DNA from: Sediminibacterium ginsengisoli
Lineage (GTDB): Bacteria > Bacteroidota > Bacteroidia > Chitinophagales > Chitinophagaceae
Direction of reading: 5' to 3'
NCBI GenBank assembly: GCA_945860335.1
Contig: CAMAQW010000039.1
Span: forward strand, 1-11,757
Length of the DNA: 11,757 nucleotides
The notes below the pieces were generated by a model that had not been told where the DNA came from, made no database searches, and saw nothing but the letters and a program-made list of their open reading frames with translations. Within the stretch, counting starts at the first letter, position 1. Each line of letters begins with the position of its first letter. Shown piece after piece: positions 1 through 8,623 of the stretch. The translations under genes were made by a program, and so were the position numbers.

Positions 1-1
1 A

Positions 2-85
2 GCTTCCGACATTGTAATGATGGAAGAAATTGAACGCGAATTATTAGACAGCGACGATTTTGAATTTGACAAAGAATCGGAATAA
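2..85 (+). CDS. C-terminal end of an unidentified protein (partial, cut by left edge)
   Basis: Only the last 27 codons and a TAA stop (83-85) are present. The readable tail is strongly acidic: it contains DIVMMEEIERELL followed by a run rich in Asp, Glu and Phe, ending in KESE. The open frame reaches the window edge without a stop, and composition and codon use look like a real gene end. Acidic, probably disordered tails occur on many cytoplasmic bacterial proteins, so no family can be named from this piece. It converges on the next gene, whose stop lies 8 bases away on the opposite strand. That leaves no room for a terminator between them; only a weak 6-bp stem (ATTGAA/TTCAAT) lies near 95-115, inside the neighbour's 3' end. 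Confidence 0.6.
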   Translation, partial: ASDIVMMEEIERELLDSDDFEFDKESE

Positions 86-93
86 GCAAATAC

Positions 94-2517
94 CTATTGA
101 ATTATTTTTTCAATTCGAGTGAGCTTACCTGCTGCATTCATTCCTTCTAGTACAATTCTAAATTTTGTGGTAACGTCGTTATTGAAAAAATCCAACTTAA
201 CGAGTTTGGTTTTCTTGTCTGTTAAAACATATGGATTCCAATAAAGTGTGGTGCGTACATCAGGTACTTTGGTTGGCGCTGCGGTATAATTGGGACTATA
301 AAATTCTTTGTAATTGGTATACCCAGTTAAAATGGCATTACTCAATCCTTTTAAACTTTCATTTTTTAGATCGGCAGGTTTTTTAGTATAAATTGCGATG
401 GCACCAGAAGGCCCAGAACCAGAAGATCCCATAAATGGTGGACGAAAAACTTTGATGTAAGCAATATCACTCATTTGAATACCCATCGTTTGCTCGGCAT
501 CAGAAAGCATTTCATTTAAAAAAATATCCGGAGTACCGTCACGCCAATTTAAGCCCGGTACATTGTTGCTATTCGCATCTTCGGCACCATTAGCCCCAAG
601 TATTGGAATTGACATGGTCATGCCCGGAATTAAATTTTGCAAGTACTGAAATACGTTGGTAGCACCTGTTGCATGGTTGTCATTTTGTACATCAAAAGCG
701 TAACTATCTTTACTAGAAAATAAACCTGATGTATATTTTTCGTCTAAAACATCAATGGGAGATTTGGCCTTTGATTGCACCACTACTTCTTTTAACACCA
801 CCACCGAGTCAAATGTTTTTTTAATTTTTTTAGCTTGCGCTTCCATATACATCAGATAAGAAAGCCCCGCTGTATCAGGTTTTGCAAAATGATAGAGCTG
901 AATTTGTGTAGGATATGAAACAGTAGGCAAACTATAGGTAAAATTAGCAAGTGTATTTGGCGCTACTTTTTTGTCGCCGTTAATTTTATAAAAAACGCGC
1001 ACCGTATCAAAAAATATAAGTCCGCGCTGACTAAAGCTAGCATCGGGAGCTATTGGTGCAAAAAAGTACTGTTTGCTACTATCTTTTGATTGCAGCACCA
1101 TCGTAATGCTCTGTACCAATTTATTATCAAAAGTGCCTCCATTATATACAGCACCTCTAATTTGCAAATAGTCACTATCCATTTGATATTTTAAATTGGG
1201 CAGCTTGCCTTTAACCATTTCTTCCCAATTGTATTTACGCCAACCATGCGTAAGCATCACTAAATCTAATTTTGCAGGTGTTTCAGCATCGGTACTTGAA
1301 AAATAATTGGCCGCATTGGGAATGGCACCTTTGATATCGCCTTGCAATAGCAGGTTAGAAAAAATATTAGTTGAATAGTCCTGCACTGCATTTACATCGG
1401 TAACAGATACTGATAAGTTACTTAACAACGTATCTTCTACTACAATGTCAATGGTATTTTTTGCGCGTTTAAACAAACGAGGCGTAAACATTTTTACCGA
1501 AGGATAAAAAGCGTGCAGGTTATTATTGATAAATAAAACCCGCTCTGCAACAGGCACCCATGCCGCATCAAAAACTGTTATTTGTAAAACACCGGTAGGC
1601 AAACTATCGGTAGGCATGGCAAGTGCAGCTGATTTTTTTGTTTGAAGTTGAATCGTAGACTTGTATACCATGCGCTGATTCATGGATGCTACAACATGCA
1701 GTTGCAAAAAGTTTTGCGCCGTTGTCAGTGGACGCTGAATAACTATTTTAGCCTTATCCTCTTGCAACATGGCTTGCATCACAATGCCGTCTGGTTTTGC
1801 AGCAGGCATGGCGGTTGTATGCACGGTTCCAGCAGCATCTACCCAAATACAGTTATAGGTTTCCTCTTTTTCTGGCAAAAAACTAAAAACACCCATCCCA
1901 TCGTGTACCGATTGGATAGAATCTATTAACACCATTTTACTATTAAAGATGGCCCCTTTTATAGCAGCAGGATCCCCATTTTGATTCACAGACAAAAAAC
2001 CTACCTGTGCTTGCAAACCAGCAATTAATTGCCCGCCTTCTGGAAAAAATTGGAGTTTATAAATAGGATCAACTTTTTTTGAAATGGCGATAGAATCAGA
2101 CCCTTGTACTGTAATGTCTTTGGTGAAAATAAAGGCAGCATCAAAATTAAGCATCCACCTAGTGTAAGCTTTGATTCGAATACGCGTTCCCTTATAATTT
2201 TGAGGTATTTCAAATTGAAGTTTTGCAGAAGATTCAAAAATGGGGTGCACCGTATGCTTAATAAGTTGCCCCGCATCATCATACCAGTCTGCGTAAAAAT
2301 TTCTACTATAATCAGATATACCCTCGCCCGCTAAAATATAAGCCTTACCCCAAATGGTTTCCCCTTTTGAGTAAAGGCCTTTATCAAAATGAATGTGTAA
2401 TTTTTCTTGTTGGTAGTTTTCTTTGTAAACAGCAAGCATAGAATCCAACACTTGTGCAGACACCACAAAAGGCGCACAAAACAAGAGTCCAATTAGCAAC
2501 AAATATTTAGCCTTCAT
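94..2517 (-). CDS. Secreted MG2-like / TonB-receptor Plug domain protein without a beta-barrel
   Basis: 807 residues. A signal peptide (1-21, hydrophobic core LLLIGLLFCAPFVV, cleavage near VSA-Q) sends it to the periplasm or outer membrane. Residues about 38-138 match the macroglobulin MG2-like fold common in Bacteroidota, with the signature EKLHIHFDKGLYSKGETIWG and a second block FFPEGGQL near 157-164. Residues about 572-715 resemble a TonB-dependent receptor Plug domain: it opens with VVLKEVVVQSK, has FQYLQNLIPGM in the middle and closes with GPSGAIAIYTKK. Only about 95 residues follow, so the 22-strand barrel of a true receptor is absent; this is the family's normal architecture, not a truncation. 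The exact role is unknown; a periplasmic or outer-membrane scaffold or macroglobulin-like partner is a guess. It has its own candidate promoter and lies downstream of the terminator of the susCD unit, so it is probably a separate transcript. Confidence 0.85.
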   Translation of the reverse strand: MKAKYLLLIGLLFCAPFVVSAQVLDSMLAVYKENYQQEKLHIHFDKGLYSKGETIWGKAYILAGEGISDYSRNFYADWYDDAGQLIKHTVHPIFESSAKLQFEIPQNYKGTRIRIKAYTRWMLNFDAAFIFTKDITVQGSDSIAISKKVDPIYKLQFFPEGGQLIAGLQAQVGFLSVNQNGDPAAIKGAIFNSKMVLIDSIQSVHDGMGVFSFLPEKEETYNCIWVDAAGTVHTTAMPAAKPDGIVMQAMLQEDKAKIVIQRPLTTAQNFLQLHVVASMNQRMVYKSTIQLQTKKSAALAMPTDSLPTGVLQITVFDAAWVPVAERVLFINNNLHAFYPSVKMFTPRLFKRAKNTIDIVVEDTLLSNLSVSVTDVNAVQDYSTNIFSNLLLQGDIKGAIPNAANYFSSTDAETPAKLDLVMLTHGWRKYNWEEMVKGKLPNLKYQMDSDYLQIRGAVYNGGTFDNKLVQSITMVLQSKDSSKQYFFAPIAPDASFSQRGLIFFDTVRVFYKINGDKKVAPNTLANFTYSLPTVSYPTQIQLYHFAKPDTAGLSYLMYMEAQAKKIKKTFDSVVVLKEVVVQSKAKSPIDVLDEKYTSGLFSSKDSYAFDVQNDNHATGATNVFQYLQNLIPGMTMSIPILGANGAEDANSNNVPGLNWRDGTPDIFLNEMLSDAEQTMGIQMSDIAYIKVFRPPFMGSSGSGPSGAIAIYTKKPADLKNESLKGLSNAILTGYTNYKEFYSPNYTAAPTKVPDVRTTLYWNPYVLTDKKTKLVKLDFFNNDVTTKFRIVLEGMNAAGKLTRIEKIIQ

Positions 2518-2522
2518 GCGTA

Positions 2523-2538
2523 CAAATTTACAAAACTA
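2523..2538 (-). promoter_or_regulatory. Tandem Bacteroidota -7 elements before the MG2/Plug gene
   Basis: Read on the minus strand, TAGTTTTG (2538-2531) is followed directly by TAAATTTG (2530-2523). Both match the Bacteroidota housekeeping -7 consensus TAnnTTTG perfectly. They sit just upstream of the ATG at 2517, which would give a very short leader. The -33 TTG partner is weak: the only nearby TTG (2547-2545) is 14 bases from the second element, shorter than the usual 17-23. In AT-rich DNA single matches are cheap, so this is a moderate call. Confidence 0.4.
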
Positions 2539-2553
2539 TTGATGCAAACCTTG

Positions 2554-2593
2554 TTAAAAAAATAGGGCGAAAAATATAATTTTTCGCCCTATT
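2554..2593 (-). terminator. Intrinsic terminator of the susC-susD-DUF4397 unit
   Basis: A perfect 14-bp stem pairs 2561-2574 with 2580-2593 around a 5-base loop; the GC core is GGGCG/CGCCC. On the minus strand the stem runs straight into a seven-T tract (2560-2554), the classic intrinsic-terminator layout. It starts about 19 bases after the stop of the DUF4397 gene and lies before the next gene's start at 2517. Confidence 0.85.
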
Positions 2594-2611
2594 CAAATGT
2601 ATTATTATTTA

Positions 2612-3406
2612 TTATTGGTGCTTATCTAACGTTAATGCCAAATAAGGAAGTCTTGCACCTGTGGCAGTAGCATAGCCCATACTAAATCCAGTAAGTGCTA
2701 AACCACCTTGTAATCCATTTGAGCTAGCGTAACTAACAAGAGCAGCAGATGTAGCCGCAGCGCCAGCCGCACGAATAGCCCATGTAGTTGTAACCCCAGA
2801 AACATTGATTACAGGAATATCCATGGCACCAGAAGTACCTAAGTATGGGATATTAGCTTTCATTAATGTCCCGTTTAAGTATAAATCTACGGCAGGAACA
2901 TTTGGCATGAGGTGCACAAAATTAAACCTACAAACTCCACTTTCAATATTAGCGATATTATTTTTAACAAGTACCGACTTCATATTAGCAGCAGTATCTG
3001 TTAAGTGAAGTGTTTGAGGTGTATTATCTGTAATATTTACGTTTGTATTAAACAATACCACAGAATCTGTATTGGTATTAAATTTAGGCATTACAATTGA
3101 AACGGAATTGGTACCTAAAGGTACACTCATATAAAGTGCAAAGTTACTACCACGGGTGTTATAACCGCCTCCTGGAAAAGGAGTACGTGATTGCAACAAA
3201 TTACTTACGTAGGCACCATTTAATTTAATACGCAAATTTGCGTAATCTATAGCATAAGCAAATGCTAGATTTACTTTTAGCTGACCTTTATTAGCTTGGT
3301 TGCCATAAGTGTCGTAAGGCTGATTGGTAACCCCTGTATTTTTTTTGCAAGATGCAAATACAAAGAGTAGCGCCAATGGCATTATATATTTTATCATTTT
3401 TTTCAT
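2612..3406 (-). CDS. DUF4397 domain lipoprotein, third gene of the SusCD unit
   Basis: 264 residues. The N-terminus is a lipoprotein signal peptide, MKKMIKYIMPLALLFVFASC, with the lipidated Cys at residue 20 followed by KK. The mature part resembles two copies of the DUF4397 beta-sandwich: about 44-147 (motif NLRIKLNG, 57-64) and about 159-263 (motif FVHLMPNVPAVDLYLNG, 163-179). The second is the clearer match to the family, which occurs widely as Bacteroidota surface lipoproteins of unknown function. It follows susD by 23 bases on the same strand and ends in the unit's terminator, so it is probably co-transcribed and may act with the SusCD complex at the outer membrane (inference). A second ATG at codon 4 has comparable spacing to an AAGAG stretch, so the start could be 9 bases later. 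Confidence 0.85.
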   Translation of the reverse strand: MKKMIKYIMPLALLFVFASCKKNTGVTNQPYDTYGNQANKGQLKVNLAFAYAIDYANLRIKLNGAYVSNLLQSRTPFPGGGYNTRGSNFALYMSVPLGTNSVSIVMPKFNTNTDSVVLFNTNVNITDNTPQTLHLTDTAANMKSVLVKNNIANIESGVCRFNFVHLMPNVPAVDLYLNGTLMKANIPYLGTSGAMDIPVINVSGVTTTWAIRAAGAAATSAALVSYASSNGLQGGLALTGFSMGYATATGARLPYLALTLDKHQ

Positions 3407-3429
3407 CTCTTACTTTTTTTGCGTTAAGA

Positions 3430-5103
3430 TTATGGTAACATGAACCACTGTTCTTTGGTATGGTAATCAGATGCCAATGCACCAATTTTTTGTAACGCTG
3501 GAATATTATATAAATACTCAGAGTTGTATCTAGGACGACATCTGTACGGTAATTTACCAGCATTATAAATGTTCAGTGTTGTTGGCAATGTAAATCCTGC
3601 ATATACTTTTTTACCAGTAGCTGGATCTAAATCGATGTACCTAAACCTACGCATATCTGTCCAAGTTTCGCTAAATCCATATCCGTAAAGGGCAATGTAC
3701 TTTTGAAGCATAATGTGCGAAAGCGTTAAACCATTAGCATCGGCAGGCATCACTTTAGGATTGGTTAAGTAAGCAGCTTGAGAAGCTGGCGTAATTATAC
3801 TTGCCCAAGGAATACGAGATTGATACTGCGTAGTTAGCATTTCAAAATTTAATTCGATGGCTCTTTTATACGTAGACAATGCTAACGCCTTATCCCCTTT
3901 GCGAAGAGCAGCTTCTGCTTTTGTAAATAAAACTTCAGAAGCAGTTAAAAGCGGGAATGGCGCTAGGTTGTTAAAAATGTAACGACCAGAATCTGCTGTA
4001 ACACTTGTTGAAGAATAGAGCGCGCGCCAGTAGTTTCTTGGCTGATCTGCGGTACCGAGCCCTGTAGCTCCCTGACCTGGCAGAACACCCTTATATGTAC
4101 CATTTGGATTTTCATTGATCAAATACGGCGTACGAGGATCCATTACACCTGTAAATGGAGATTCTGTATTTACGCCAGTTAATAGATTTGCAATAAATGA
4201 TGACTGACGAAGTGTTGCAATGTTGTTACGGTATGGTCCAAAGAAATTATTGGTACCACTAAAGTTACCACCTACCCATTTTTGAACTGCATTATCTGCA
4301 TTTGTTACTACAGACATGTCTGAGTATTTAATTACAGAATCAGCGTAGTTTTTAGAAGTGTAAACCGCTTTATTGCTGAGGTGCGCAAAGGTTTTAGCCT
4401 TTACTGCATAAACAAACTTTTTCCATTTGTTTACGTCACCACCATAAAAATAGTTGTCACCATATTTAAGGTTGGTAGCGCTTACTGCACCATCAGTTCT
4501 ATTTAATAATGCAATAGCATTATCACACATCACTCTAACAGAATCATACACATCTGCTTGGCTATCATAATCAAATTGTTGGCGCTCGGTATCAAATGCT
4601 TGACGCATAATCACTTCACCATACTGTTCTGTGGTAACCAACCAACTCCAAGCAAAAATGGCAGTAGCAACACCTACATAATCCCATTTCTTTTGCTGAG
4701 TTCCTCTAGAAATAATGTATTTAGCATTAGGTCCAATTCCATAATAATGCATTGCCCAAACGTTACCAGTAACGTCTGATGCAGTTGCAAAAACACCACC
4801 TAATTGATCATAGGAATTACTAGCACTATTCGTATGCCACCACTGAATGTATTTGGCCAAGTTAACAGCGTCAGTAACCGGACCATACGATCCACCACCA
4901 CCACCCGTTGGGGGTGCCGCTGTAGATGTCATTTGATTGATAACGTTAGGTAATATGGCTTCTATAGCCCCTTCAACCGGGTTGTTAGGGTTTAAGTAAG
5001 CATCGTCTAATTTTTTACTGCATGACTGTAAATTAGCTATACCAACTAATGCCAGTGTTACTGCAATAAAATAATGTATGTGCTTTTTATTTTTCATAAT
5101 CAT
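3430..5103 (-). CDS. SusD/RagB-family nutrient-binding outer-membrane lipoprotein
   Basis: 557 residues. The signal peptide ends in lipobox LQSC with Cys 28 as lipidation site, so the mature protein is anchored on the outer membrane, facing outside as SusD proteins do. Family marks include NPNNPVEGAIEAILPNVINQM (38-58 region), typical of the SusD-like_2 branch, a helical TPR-like stretch (LFTKAEAALRKGDKALALSTY) and the conserved WTDMRRFRY near the C-terminus. SusD proteins form the lid over a SusC transporter and bind the ligand. Here susC lies 12 bases upstream on the same strand, the usual pairing. A five-glycine run (67-71), coded by a short GGT/GGC-type repeat, makes a flexible loop; it is in frame and would not cause phase switching. 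The ligand is unknown: no glycosidase, peptidase or sulfatase gene is adjacent. A second ATG at codon 3 is also possible. Confidence 0.93.
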   Translation of the reverse strand: MIMKNKKHIHYFIAVTLALVGIANLQSCSKKLDDAYLNPNNPVEGAIEAILPNVINQMTSTAAPPTGGGGGSYGPVTDAVNLAKYIQWWHTNSASNSYDQLGGVFATASDVTGNVWAMHYYGIGPNAKYIISRGTQQKKWDYVGVATAIFAWSWLVTTEQYGEVIMRQAFDTERQQFDYDSQADVYDSVRVMCDNAIALLNRTDGAVSATNLKYGDNYFYGGDVNKWKKFVYAVKAKTFAHLSNKAVYTSKNYADSVIKYSDMSVVTNADNAVQKWVGGNFSGTNNFFGPYRNNIATLRQSSFIANLLTGVNTESPFTGVMDPRTPYLINENPNGTYKGVLPGQGATGLGTADQPRNYWRALYSSTSVTADSGRYIFNNLAPFPLLTASEVLFTKAEAALRKGDKALALSTYKRAIELNFEMLTTQYQSRIPWASIITPASQAAYLTNPKVMPADANGLTLSHIMLQKYIALYGYGFSETWTDMRRFRYIDLDPATGKKVYAGFTLPTTLNIYNAGKLPYRCRPRYNSEYLYNIPALQKIGALASDYHTKEQWFMLP

Positions 5104-5115
5104 TTTTTTTACAAG

Positions 5116-8100
5116 TTAAAATCCTACTCTTAATCCAGCATTAAAGCTTAGTGGAGCAGCAATGTTTCCATAATCGAAACCAACTGCACCAACACCTCTA
5201 AGAGAAGCGTTACCACCATTTGCAGCAGGATCAGCACCAGAATAGTTTGTAAATAAGAATAGATCATTCATGGTTACAAACAAACTAAGTGATTTGAAAT
5301 TTACAAAATCAAGTAAACCAGGATAATCCATATTCTTTCCAGCATTGTTTACAAGCGCTTTTGAAGGAATGGTATAACTTAAAGAGATATCACGAAGGCG
5401 GAATGCTTTGATATTGCGCTCCATGTAATCTTCTTCCGGCATGTTACTAGAACTGTAATACAAGTTATTGTAGTATGGTGTTACTAAAATATTATTACGT
5501 GTTGGCGTAGCCGTATTTTCTAAACCATCCTGTAAAATACCAGACACCACCCTTGGCGTTAAACGATCTGCTGTTTTTGCAGATTTACCAAGTGTAGTTA
5601 AGTACATTCCTGTAGCATTATAAATATCGCCGCCCAGTCTTAGATCCCATAAGAATGATAAGCTTAGGTTTTTATAACGTAAACGGTTGATTGTACCTAC
5701 TGTTAATCCAACAGTACGATCTCCTCTTACTCTAAACACACCATCATTTAATGGTAAACCAGTTGTTGGAGAAATTAAAACTTCACCATCATTTTTTGAT
5801 AAACCGTTTGGACCTGGAGCAGATAAATCTTGTCTTCTGTAACCAAAACTTGTAATAGTACCTGTAGAATAACCAGGTCTTAAACCACCTCTTGCATTTG
5901 AATACAACCAGGTAGAAGCGTCATAATAGTCGGCACCAGCAATATCAATTGGCAATGGAATGGCTAATACTTTGTTCCACATGTGGTTTACGTTGAATTG
6001 GATATTCCAATCAAAGTCTTTCTGACGAACTAACTTGAGTCCGATAGAAAGTTCCACCCCTTGGTTACGAACGCTAGAGTTGTTAGCCGTGTTAAGTACA
6101 AATCCTGTACCATAAGAAGCTCTAAAACCTTGTGCAATTTGATCAAGGGCTAATGTATTATAATAAGCAGCATCAACTGTTAGTACATCACCAAACATTC
6201 TAAACTCAGTACCTACCTCGTACGTTTGCTGACGCTCTGGACGCAAATAAGGGTTGGCATTGTAGAAAGAATATTGTAACGGCACATTAATAACGCCACT
6301 AGCACTTGTAGGTGGTGTTAATGCACTTGTTACCGTTGGTACAAAGTTAGACTGGTTCGCATAGGCATTTGGAAGCCTTGCAGTTTGTGCTAAAGAGCTT
6401 CTGATTTTCCAATAGCTCAATACCCCACCTTTTAATTTAGGAAAGATATCACTCATGATAATACTGATGTTTCCACCAGGATAAGAGTAATTTCTGTTCG
6501 CTTTAGGAAGTACAGATGAAGATTCGAAAGCCATAGAACCTGTTAAGAAAATAAGGTTGTTATAACTAATGGTCGCTTCAGCAAATCCTGCAATTTGCAT
6601 AGATCTTACTTCGTTCCACTGATTATTACCATATAATGTAGTTCTACTTAAACGAGTTCTAGTAGCAACGCCAGTAGCAGAACTATCAAAGCTTCTAATA
6701 CTATCTTGTGTACCAGAAATACCAAATCTTTCTAGTTTATTTTCTGCCCAACGTGTACCTACAGTAACACGCGTATTAAACTTGCCAAATGTTTTTTTAG
6801 CAGTTGCAGTAATCGTGTGGTTGTAGTTGCCTGCTTTAACCCAGTAGTTATCTAGTTGACCTTTATTGGCCATTGAAGATTGTGAAGCAGATTCCGGATC
6901 ACGGAATTGGAAACCAGAAGTTTCATAGGTGTTATAACCAAATCTACCCGCAATTGACAACCACTTTAAAGGATTGTAGTTAATGGATAAGTTTGCAGTG
7001 TAGTTATTGGTTTTATCTTGTGATTCATTTCTATGAACAGCAAAAAACGGATTGTCTGTTTCAGCAATCGTACCTAAATATGCATCTTCAGCTGTATTGT
7101 TGGTCGCAATCAAATAACGCTTGTTACCATTCGGTAATAAATAATTCATGGCGTTATCTGTAACAGGCCACATAAATAAATTAAGCAAATATCCACCAGC
7201 ACCTTTCATCGCTTTATCGTTGATACTATTACTGTATGCAATAGAAGGTGAAATTTCTAAATTCTTAGTGATTTTAGTGGTATTTGTAAGTCTAAAGTTG
7301 GTACGTGTTAATCTTGTGTTTGGCACTACCCCAGTTTGATCATAAAATGATCCACTTGCACGGTAGCTAGATTTAACGGTACCAAAATCGGCACTTAAGT
7401 TATGCGTAGAACCTGCCGAATTATTAAAGAAGTTTCCAATATTGTCGTAAACTGGAATATCTGCACTCATAGCAGGACCAAAGGAAGAAAATGTGCCTGG
7501 ATTTGCAATTCCATTAGATCCTTGTTGGAACCCAGTATAAACAGCAGGAACATTTCCAAGTGATTGGAAACGGAAACTATTGTCGTAGTTAACATTAAAC
7601 TTTTTACCTGCAGTAATCTTTGCTTTTTTAGTGGTAATGATAATGGCACCATTACTAGCAGAGCTACCATAAAGTACCGTTGCTTCAGGTCCTTTAAGTA
7701 CAGTAACACTTTCAATGTCGTTCGGGTTTAAATCCGCAATACGGTTTGTAAAGTCGTTAGATGTGTTGTTTTGACCAGCAGCACCCGGAACTGTTTCTGC
7801 AGCGTTGATTGCATCATTTTCAATTATGATACCATCTACCACAAATAAAGGTTGGTTGTTAAGGGACATTGAGTTAAAACCTCTTAATACAATCGTAGAA
7901 GATGCACCTGGAACACCAGATGTTGCTGTGATTGTTGCACCCGCAATTCTACCTTGCAATCCATTTAAAAAGTTTTCACGTTGTGTTTCTTTTACATCAT
8001 CCCCTTTTACAGTTTGTGCAGAATAACCAAGGTCTCTTGGTTTTTTCTTAATATCCATCGCTACAGTAACTTCTTCAAGTTCTGAAACAGAAGATCGCAT

Positions 8101-8388
8101 AGAAATAGATACTGTTGCGCCATTAACGGTTACACGCTGGCCATCATAACCAATGTAACTCACAAGTAAGGTTTGACCCTTATTTGCTTTAATGTTAAAC
8201 TCACCTTTTTCATTTGACTGTGTAGTAGATGTGGTACCTAACACTTTTACGGTAACACCTTGTAATGGTGTTTTTTTGTCGGCATCTAAAACTTTACCAG
8301 AGACATTTTGACTCTGTGCCATAGATGGTAACGAGAAAATGAGAAGTAGTAACGTAACTACTTTCATCAAGGAAGCAATTTTTCTCAT
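5116..8388 (-). CDS. SusC/RagA-family TonB-linked outer-membrane transporter
   Basis: 1090 residues, a usual length for SusC proteins. In order: signal peptide (1 to about 24, core VVTLLLLIFSLPSMA); a carboxypeptidase-regulatory-like beta-sandwich (about 27-100, with GKVLDADKKTPLQGVTV and SYIGYDGQ); a TonB-box-like segment LEEVTV (104-109); a Plug domain (about 115-255) with LRGFNS (169 region), VDGIII (184-189) and GPEATVLYGSSASNGAIIIT; then a beta-barrel ending in aromatic Phe, as expected for an outer-membrane barrel. It imports a ligand handed over by the SusD lid, driven by TonB-ExbBD. There is no STN domain before the carboxypeptidase-like domain, so signalling to an anti-sigma factor through that route is not expected, and no ECF sigma or anti-sigma gene is in view. 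It is the first gene of the susC-susD-DUF4397 unit. No convincing TAnnTTTG element is visible upstream on this strand. An internal ATG at codon 8 would also give a good signal peptide. Confidence 0.95.
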   Translation of the reverse strand: MRKIASLMKVVTLLLLIFSLPSMAQSQNVSGKVLDADKKTPLQGVTVKVLGTTSTTQSNEKGEFNIKANKGQTLLVSYIGYDGQRVTVNGATVSISMRSSVSELEEVTVAMDIKKKPRDLGYSAQTVKGDDVKETQRENFLNGLQGRIAGATITATSGVPGASSTIVLRGFNSMSLNNQPLFVVDGIIIENDAINAAETVPGAAGQNNTSNDFTNRIADLNPNDIESVTVLKGPEATVLYGSSASNGAIIITTKKAKITAGKKFNVNYDNSFRFQSLGNVPAVYTGFQQGSNGIANPGTFSSFGPAMSADIPVYDNIGNFFNNSAGSTHNLSADFGTVKSSYRASGSFYDQTGVVPNTRLTRTNFRLTNTTKITKNLEISPSIAYSNSINDKAMKGAGGYLLNLFMWPVTDNAMNYLLPNGNKRYLIATNNTAEDAYLGTIAETDNPFFAVHRNESQDKTNNYTANLSINYNPLKWLSIAGRFGYNTYETSGFQFRDPESASQSSMANKGQLDNYWVKAGNYNHTITATAKKTFGKFNTRVTVGTRWAENKLERFGISGTQDSIRSFDSSATGVATRTRLSRTTLYGNNQWNEVRSMQIAGFAEATISYNNLIFLTGSMAFESSSVLPKANRNYSYPGGNISIIMSDIFPKLKGGVLSYWKIRSSLAQTARLPNAYANQSNFVPTVTSALTPPTSASGVINVPLQYSFYNANPYLRPERQQTYEVGTEFRMFGDVLTVDAAYYNTLALDQIAQGFRASYGTGFVLNTANNSSVRNQGVELSIGLKLVRQKDFDWNIQFNVNHMWNKVLAIPLPIDIAGADYYDASTWLYSNARGGLRPGYSTGTITSFGYRRQDLSAPGPNGLSKNDGEVLISPTTGLPLNDGVFRVRGDRTVGLTVGTINRLRYKNLSLSFLWDLRLGGDIYNATGMYLTTLGKSAKTADRLTPRVVSGILQDGLENTATPTRNNILVTPYYNNLYYSSSNMPEEDYMERNIKAFRLRDISLSYTIPSKALVNNAGKNMDYPGLLDFVNFKSLSLFVTMNDLFLFTNYSGADPAANGGNASLRGVGAVGFDYGNIAAPLSFNAGLRVGF

Positions 8389-8521
8389 ACTAGTTTTTGG
8401 TTTCTATGAAGAATGATTGATTATAATGAGCCAGTAGTTTCATACGTATTGGCCGTAATAATCAACACAATGTTAAAATTTCTTAGGCATATTTCAAGAA
8501 CTATTTAGGCGAAAAATTGGG

Positions 8522-8530
8522 TTATCCACA
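8522..8530 (+). promoter_or_regulatory. Perfect DnaA-box consensus TTATCCACA
   Basis: The nine bases match the high-affinity DnaA-binding consensus TTATNCACA exactly, inside the shared susC/dnaG intergenic region. I saw no second copy close by, so this is not an origin; a single box would be compatible with DnaA acting as transcription factor for dnaG. Whether it is bound is inference. A 9-base match is rare in 300 bases but not impossible by chance. Confidence 0.4.
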
Positions 8531-8594
8531 GGATTTCGGGATAAAATAGCATCAATTCGGGTTATTATTCGGTAAATGGATGTTTTGAAGGGGT

Positions 8595-8623
8595 TTGCAC
8601 TTATTTCATATAGTATATATTTA
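8595..8623 (+). promoter_or_regulatory. Candidate dnaG promoter (Bacteroidota type)
   Basis: TTG (8595-8597), 18 bases of spacer, then TATATTTA (8616-8623), which fits TAnnTTTG except for the last base. The predicted transcript would begin near 8630, about 50 bases before the dnaG ATG at 8682. If right, the upstream in-frame TTG at 8595 lies within the promoter itself and cannot be a start codon. Confidence 0.45.

Noticed and set aside
1642..1929. Plus-strand open frame of 95 codons inside the MG2/Plug gene, and similar frames inside susC, susD and DUF4397
   Set aside because: They lie wholly antisense to well-supported genes, have no recognisable motifs and no own signals, so they are shadows of the real coding strand.
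94..2517. Calling the 807-aa protein a TonB-dependent receptor
   Set aside because: It has a Plug-like domain but no room for a 22-strand barrel and no terminal aromatic residue; the N-terminal half is MG2-like.
4890..4915. Trinucleotide repeat in susD as a phase-variation switch
   Set aside because: The repeat unit is three bases, so length changes keep the frame and only alter a glycine loop.
8442..8449. ATACGTAT palindrome as an operator upstream of susC
   Set aside because: An 8-bp palindrome is expected by chance in a region this size and no regulator gene is nearby.
8389..8594. A clear TAnnTTTG promoter for susC
   Set aside because: There is no CAAAnnTA on the plus strand in this stretch. 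The closest, TAGTTCTTG read on the minus strand near 8498-8506, needs an extra base, so I did not annotate it.
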